This document shows positions 60,400-64,000 of a stretch of 64,000 bases of DNA, piece after piece (the stretch's first letter is position 1; the number at the start of each line of letters is the position of its first letter). Origin of the DNA: Candidatus Anaerostipes avistercoris (lineage in GTDB: Bacteria; Bacillota; Clostridia; Lachnospirales; Lachnospiraceae); the NCBI GenBank assembly GCA_019119895.1, contig DWWD01000026.1, positions 27,886 through 91,885 of the forward strand. Reading direction: 5' to 3'. Below the pieces are notes generated by a model that had not been told where the DNA came from, ran no database searches, and saw only the letters and a list, made by a program, of their open reading frames with translations. A program made the position numbers and the translations under genes.

Positions 60400-61593
60400 A
60401 TGCCGAAATTAGTGATTCATCAGGAAAAAATAGAAGATCCCAATGCTCTGGCAGCCATCTGTCCTTTCGGAGCCATGGAGGTAAAAAACGGAGAAGTTTC
60501 CATTAATGCAGCCTGTAAAATGTGCCGGCTGTGCGTGAAGAAAGGGCCGGAAGGCGCTGTAGAATATGTAGAAGATGAGAAAAAAGAAACCATTGATAAA
60601 AGCCAGTGGAAAGGAATCGCGGTTTATGTAGACCATGTGGACGGAGAGGTGCACCCGGTAACCTATGAACTGATCGGAAAAGCGAGAGAACTGGCAGGGA
60701 AAATCGGACATCCGGTATATGCTCTCTTTATGGGAAGAGGAATACAGGATAAAGCAGAAGAAATCCTCCATTACGGAGTGGATAAGGTATTTGTGTATGA
60801 TGATCCGCAGCTGGACCGTTTCAAAATTGAACCATATACGGCTGTATTTGAAGACTTCATTAAGAAAAATCAGCCGACGGCCATCCTGACCGGAGCGACT
60901 ACGGTAGGCCGGCAGCTGGCTCCGAGAGTAGCAGCCAGAATGAAGACAGGTCTTACAGCAGATTGTACGATCCTTGATATGGACGAAAATACGGATTTGT
61001 CCCAGATTCGTCCGGCGTTCGGCGGAAATATCATGGCTCACATTTTAACGCCAAATCACAGACCGCAGATGGCAACGGTACGTTATAAGGTTATGAACGC
61101 TCCGGAACGGCAGGAGGATGTTTCCGGGGAAATCGTTTCCTGTTCTGTAGATCAGGGATCATTAAAATCCAATGTGGACGTGCTGGATATTGTGATGAAA
61201 GAACAGGAACAGTTTATTGAATCCGCAGATGTGCTTGTGGCAGCCGGACGAGGCGTGAAGAAGGAAGAAGATCTTCGGATGATCGAAGAACTGGCGGAAC
61301 TTCTCGGAGGGCAGGTTGCATGCACGAGACCGCTGGCGGAAGCCGGATGGCTGGACGCCAAACGTCAGGTAGGATTAAGCGGAAGGACCGTCCGTCCAAA
61401 ACTGATCATTACCTGCGGTATATCCGGAGCCGTTCAGTTCTCTGCGGGAATGAACAATTCTGAATGCATCGTAGCAATTAACTCAGATGAGAAAGCACCG
61501 ATTTTTGAGACTGCTCACTATTGTCTGGTAGGAGATCTCTATGATATCGTGCCGAAGCTGATTGAAAAAATTAAGGCTGTGAAAGGGGCGTAG
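60400..61593 (+). CDS. electron transfer flavoprotein, alpha subunit with N-terminal ferredoxin domain (LctC/EtfA)
   Basis: A 397-residue ETF alpha. An N-terminal domain has four Cys (C21, C39, C42, C45) that can hold one [4Fe-4S] cluster; the second cluster of a ferredoxin is missing (KKGP in place of KxCP). The main body has the FAD site in the C-terminal domain ([21 protein letters not shown]). It starts 14 bases after etfB. Such extended EtfA proteins are typical of bifurcating complexes in anaerobes. Confidence 0.93.
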   Translation: MPKLVIHQEKIEDPNALAAICPFGAMEVKNGEVSINAACKMCRLCVKKGPEGAVEYVEDEKKETIDKSQWKGIAVYVDHVDGEVHPVTYELIGKARELAGKIGHPVYALFMGRGIQDKAEEILHYGVDKVFVYDDPQLDRFKIEPYTAVFEDFIKKNQPTAILTGATTVGRQLAPRVAARMKTGLTADCTILDMDENTDLSQIRPAFGGNIMAHILTPNHRPQMATVRYKVMNAPERQEDVSGEIVSCSVDQGSLKSNVDVLDIVMKEQEQFIESADVLVAAGRGVKKEEDLRMIEELAELLGGQVACTRPLAEAGWLDAKRQVGLSGRTVRPKLIITCGISGAVQFSAGMNNSECIVAINSDEKAPIFETAHYCLVGDLYDIVPKLIEKIKAVKGA

Positions 61594-61597
61594 AAAT

Positions 61598-63001
61598 ATG
61601 AGCTATAAAAAATTCGATGAAGCCGATCTGGCGGTTATAAAAGATATCATCAATGACCCGGAAAGGGTTTTATATAAGGATCAGATCAACGAAGAATACA
61701 GTCACGATGAACTGAGCGGGACAAGCAGTTACCCGGATGTCGTCGTGAAGACTGTATCCGCGGAAGAAATTTCCGGAATTATGAAATATGCTTATGACAA
61801 TAACATTCCGGTAACACCGAGAGGGGCCGGCACTGGTCTGGTAGGTTCTTCAGTTGCAATGGAACACGGAATTATGATCGATTCCAGTCTGATGAATCAT
61901 ATTCTTGAACTGGATGAAGAAAATCTTACGATTACCGTGGAACCAGGCGTTCTTCTGATGGAACTGGCGGCTTACGTGGAAGATCACGATTTCTTCTATC
62001 CGCCGGATCCGGGAGAAAAATCAGCAACTATCGGAGGAAATATCAGTACCAATGCCGGAGGAATGCGTGCAGTAAAATATGGAGTGACAAGAGATTATGT
62101 AAGAGGTCTGGAAGTGGTTCTTCCAAATGGAAAGATCGTGGAATTCGGCGGCAAAGTCGTAAAAAACAGCTCCGGATATTCTCTCAAGGATCTTATGATA
62201 GGATCTGAAGGAACTCTTGGATTTATCACAAAAGCTATTTTGAAACTGCTTCCGCTGCCAAAGAAAGCCATCAGCCTGCTGGTTCCATTTCCGACGCTGA
62301 AACAGGCGATTGATACGGTGCCGCTGATCATTCAGTCCAAAGTAATACCGACAGCCATTGAATTTATGCAGAGGGAAGTAATCATTGACGCGGAAGAATA
62401 TCTGGGCAAAAAATTCCCGGATTCCCAGTCTGACGCTTATCTTCTTCTGAAATTTGACGGAAACTCAACGGAAGAAATCGAAGCGGCTTACGATAAAGTA
62501 GCGAAATTATGTCTGGAACAGGGAGCGCTGGATGTGCTGATTTCTGATACAGAAGAAAGAGAAGAATCCATCTGGAAAGCAAGAGGCGCTTTCCTGGAAG
62601 CCATCAAAGGCTCCACAACTTATATGGATGAGGTCGATATGGTTGTGCCGAGAAATAAGGTCAATGAAATGGTAGAATATCTCCATAATCTTCATACAGA
62701 AGTAGATATTCGGATTAAAACCTTTGGACACGCGGGAGACGGAAATCTTCATTCCTATATTTTAAGGGACGATCTGAGTCAGGAAGAATTTGAGCGCCGC
62801 ATGGAACTTGCCATGGAAAAAATTTACCAGAAAGCAAAAGAGCTGGGCGGTCAGGTATCCGGAGAGCATGGAATCGGTTTTGCGAAAAAACCTTACCTGA
62901 AAGAATCTCTGGACGAAGAAAACCTTGCTTTGATGGCAGGCATCAAGAAGGCATTCGATCCAAAGAACATTTTAAATCCCCACAAAGTATTCCAGCCGTA
63001 A
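61598..63001 (+). CDS. FAD-linked D-lactate dehydrogenase (LctD/GlcD type)
   Basis: A 467-residue FAD-dependent oxidase. The FAD-binding PCMH domain is in the first half ([41 protein letters not shown]). The C-terminal FAD-linked oxidase cap has [12 protein letters not shown] and [11 protein letters not shown]. It oxidises lactate to pyruvate and hands electrons to the EtfAB subunits. No lactate permease gene is seen within the window. Confidence 0.94.
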   Translation: MSYKKFDEADLAVIKDIINDPERVLYKDQINEEYSHDELSGTSSYPDVVVKTVSAEEISGIMKYAYDNNIPVTPRGAGTGLVGSSVAMEHGIMIDSSLMNHILELDEENLTITVEPGVLLMELAAYVEDHDFFYPPDPGEKSATIGGNISTNAGGMRAVKYGVTRDYVRGLEVVLPNGKIVEFGGKVVKNSSGYSLKDLMIGSEGTLGFITKAILKLLPLPKKAISLLVPFPTLKQAIDTVPLIIQSKVIPTAIEFMQREVIIDAEEYLGKKFPDSQSDAYLLLKFDGNSTEEIEAAYDKVAKLCLEQGALDVLISDTEEREESIWKARGAFLEAIKGSTTYMDEVDMVVPRNKVNEMVEYLHNLHTEVDIRIKTFGHAGDGNLHSYILRDDLSQEEFERRMELAMEKIYQKAKELGGQVSGEHGIGFAKKPYLKESLDEENLALMAGIKKAFDPKNILNPHKVFQP

Positions 63002-63026
63002 ATGCAGCATGAATGGGAAGAAGAAG

Positions 63027-63055
63027 CAGATCCCGGCGCGCCCGGGGTCTGTTTC
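63027..63055 (+). terminator. terminator of the lactate operon
   Basis: CAGATCCCGG pairs imperfectly with CCGGGGTCTG around a GC-rich loop and is followed by TTTC. The U-tract is weak. Confidence 0.5.
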
Positions 63056-63095
63056 TGCTGTAAAAAATTTCTGAACAGCAGAAATGTCCGGATAC

Positions 63096-63147
63096 TTGAC
63101 AAAAGGAAGGGCATCTTTTAAAATAAAAACAGTAATAATTATTGTTA
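63096..63147 (+). promoter_or_regulatory. promoter of perR with PerR-type box
   Basis: TTGACA at 63096-63101 and TAAAAT at 63119-63124 are 17 bases apart. TAATAAT-T-ATTGTTA at 63133-63147 is a 7-1-7 box as in PerR operators, placed after the -10, which suggests autoregulation. Confidence 0.75.
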
Positions 63148-63162
63148 TGAAAGGAGTGTCCT

Positions 63163-63576
63163 ATGCAGCCAGCAACAAAGAGAAGTAAACAAAGAGACGC
63201 GATCATAGCTTTTCTCATGACACGCAAGGATCATCCGACCGCGGATACAATATATATGAACATAAAGAAAGAATTTCCAAACATCAGTCTGGGAACCGTG
63301 TACAGAAATCTTGCTCTTTTGTCAGAAAGAGGAGACATTCTGAAATTAAGCTATGATAATGGAGCAGACAGATATGACGCGTCAGTAGAACCTCATTATC
63401 ATTTTATATGTCAGGAATGCGGCGAAGTCGCAGATATTGAAATGGAATCCTTTGATCGGGAAATCATAGCAAAAGCCAGTCGGCATTTTCCGGGGGAAAT
63501 CACAGAAAGCGTGACTTATTTCAGAGGAACCTGTGAAAAATGTTTGAGAAAAATTCTTGACAAGGATATGGACTAG
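63163..63576 (+). CDS. perR: PerR-type peroxide-sensing repressor
   Basis: A 137-residue Fur-family protein with winged helix (SLGTVYRNLALLSERGDI) and metal sites. The PerR regulatory ligands H24, D72, H78, H80 and D91 are at expected places, and structural Zn Cys pairs are CQEC (83, 86) and CEKC (124, 127). Oxidation of these His by peroxide releases the protein from DNA. Its own promoter and the rubrerythrin promoter downstream each have a box-like palindrome. Confidence 0.93.
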   Translation: MQPATKRSKQRDAIIAFLMTRKDHPTADTIYMNIKKEFPNISLGTVYRNLALLSERGDILKLSYDNGADRYDASVEPHYHFICQECGEVADIEMESFDREIIAKASRHFPGEITESVTYFRGTCEKCLRKILDKDMD

Positions 63577-63593
63577 TGTTAAGATAAACCTAG

Positions 63594-63617
63594 AAAACAG
63601 GAATAGTTCCTATTTTT
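63594..63617 (+). terminator. terminator after perR
   Basis: AAAACAGGAA pairs with TTCCTATTTT (one mismatch) around TAG, followed by a T run. Confidence 0.6.
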
Positions 63618-63648
63618 GAGAGGGAAATCATCCCTTATGATTCTAGTC

Positions 63649-63663
63649 GTATAATAATTTAAG
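63649..63663 (+). promoter_or_regulatory. -10 element overlapped by a PerR-type box before the peroxidase gene
   Basis: TATAAT at 63650-63655 is part of a 7-1-7 palindrome-like sequence (GTATAAT-A-ATTTAAG) resembling the PerR box with four mismatches. No good -35 is seen. Confidence 0.5.
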
Positions 63664-63680
63664 AAAAGGAGAACACGATT

Positions 63681-64000
63681 ATGAAGAAATGGGTTTGTAC
63701 AGTATGCGGATACGTTCATGAAGGAGAGCAGCCACCGGAGAAATGTCCAACATGCGGAGTACCTGCAGAGAAATTTAAAGAAATGGCAGGAGAAAGAGAA
63801 TGGGCAGCAGAGCATGTGGTAGGAGTGGCACAGGGAGTCAGCGAAGACATCCTGGCAGACTTAAGAGCAAACTTTGAAGGAGAATGCTCCGAAGTAGGAA
63901 TGTATCTTGCAATGGCAAGAGTAGCACATAGAGAAGGATATCCGGAGATCGGATTATACTGGGAAAAAGCAGCGTATGAAGAAGCAGAACACGCAGCAAA
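63681..64000 (+). CDS. rubrerythrin-like NADH peroxidase, N-terminal part (cut by window end)
   Basis: The first 106 residues of a protein with an N-terminal rubredoxin-like domain (CTVCGY, CPTCGVP) and then the start of a ferritin-like four-helix domain with Glu ligands ([32 protein letters not shown]). This order, rubredoxin first, is the reverse rubrerythrin type of Clostridia, which reduces hydrogen peroxide with NADH. ATG 63681 follows AAAGGAG. The 3' end lies outside the window. PerR control is expected. Confidence 0.93.
   Translation, partial: MKKWVCTVCGYVHEGEQPPEKCPTCGVPAEKFKEMAGEREWAAEHVVGVAQGVSEDILADLRANFEGECSEVGMYLAMARVAHREGYPEIGLYWEKAAYEEAEHAA

Overview
The window looks like chromosomal DNA from a spore-forming, anaerobic Clostridia of the Lachnospiraceae type. 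The evidence is low-to-middling GC, strong GGAGG-type ribosome binding sites, and a Bacillus/Clostridium sporulation-division block (mazG-hup-rqcP-yabP-yabQ-divIC ... spoIIE-tilS-hpt-ftsH). It also carries spoIID-spoIIQ, DUF3793, a Feo iron system with short Cys-rich membrane proteins, a bifurcating-type lactate dehydrogenase (lctBCD), and a rubredoxin-ferritin-like peroxidase behind PerR. I see no prophage, insertion sequence or CRISPR array. All names come from reading motifs and gene order; no database search was run.

Region 1 (1-6.5 kb) is an iron island: DUF3793 and flavodoxin, a DUF2325 protein, feoA-feoA-feoB, three small membrane or metal-binding proteins, a DtxR-type repressor on the minus strand, and a Fur-like protein reduced to its DNA-binding half. 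Four promoters here carry copies of one palindrome, GTTAG-N6-CTAAC. A further copy with one mismatch sits 24 kb away at 30.5 kb, before a ybaN / CydDC-like ABC / bis-heme membrane protein operon. I read these sites as one DtxR-controlled regulon.

Region 2 (6.5-11 kb) holds sortase B with a GH25 lysozyme-like protein, a ketopantoate-reductase-like enzyme, a CPBP protease, cvfB and mazG. Region 3 (11-24.5 kb) is the conserved sporulation/division/housekeeping block. It is interrupted between divIC and spoIIE by about 6 kb of sugar or polyol metabolism genes (a broken PTS-type regulator, class II aldolase, P-loop kinase, PfkB kinase, mannitol-phosphate-dehydrogenase-like enzyme). tRNA-Tyr and tRNA-Leu follow ftsH.

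Region 4 (24.5-35 kb) holds a lipoprotein, a four-gene unit (LRR protein, DUF2201/VWA protein, MoxR-type AAA ATPase, decayed HTH protein) and the iron-regulated ABC/cytochrome operon, whose first ABC gene has an internal deletion. Region 5 (35-44 kb) has redox and small-molecule genes, three tRNAs, a MATE transporter with an internal deletion, malic enzyme and malQ.

Region 6 (44-48 kb) is a pantothenate-to-CoA operon (DUF2520, panB, panC, panD, coaBC) behind a structured leader. Region 7 (48-58 kb) has a two-component system, a pseudouridine synthase, an orphan eukaryotic-type HisA, plsC-pncB, an HPr-like protein, and spoIID-spoIIQ. Region 8 (58-64 kb) holds a FadR-type GntR regulator next to the etfB-etfA-lctD lactate operon, with two identical operators in its promoter. 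PerR and the start of a peroxidase gene close the window.

At least four genes are broken (13.2, 29.6, 31 and 39.7-40.9 kb). Two of these breaks are clean out-of-frame internal deletions, so either this genome is losing genes or the assembly collapsed sequence there.
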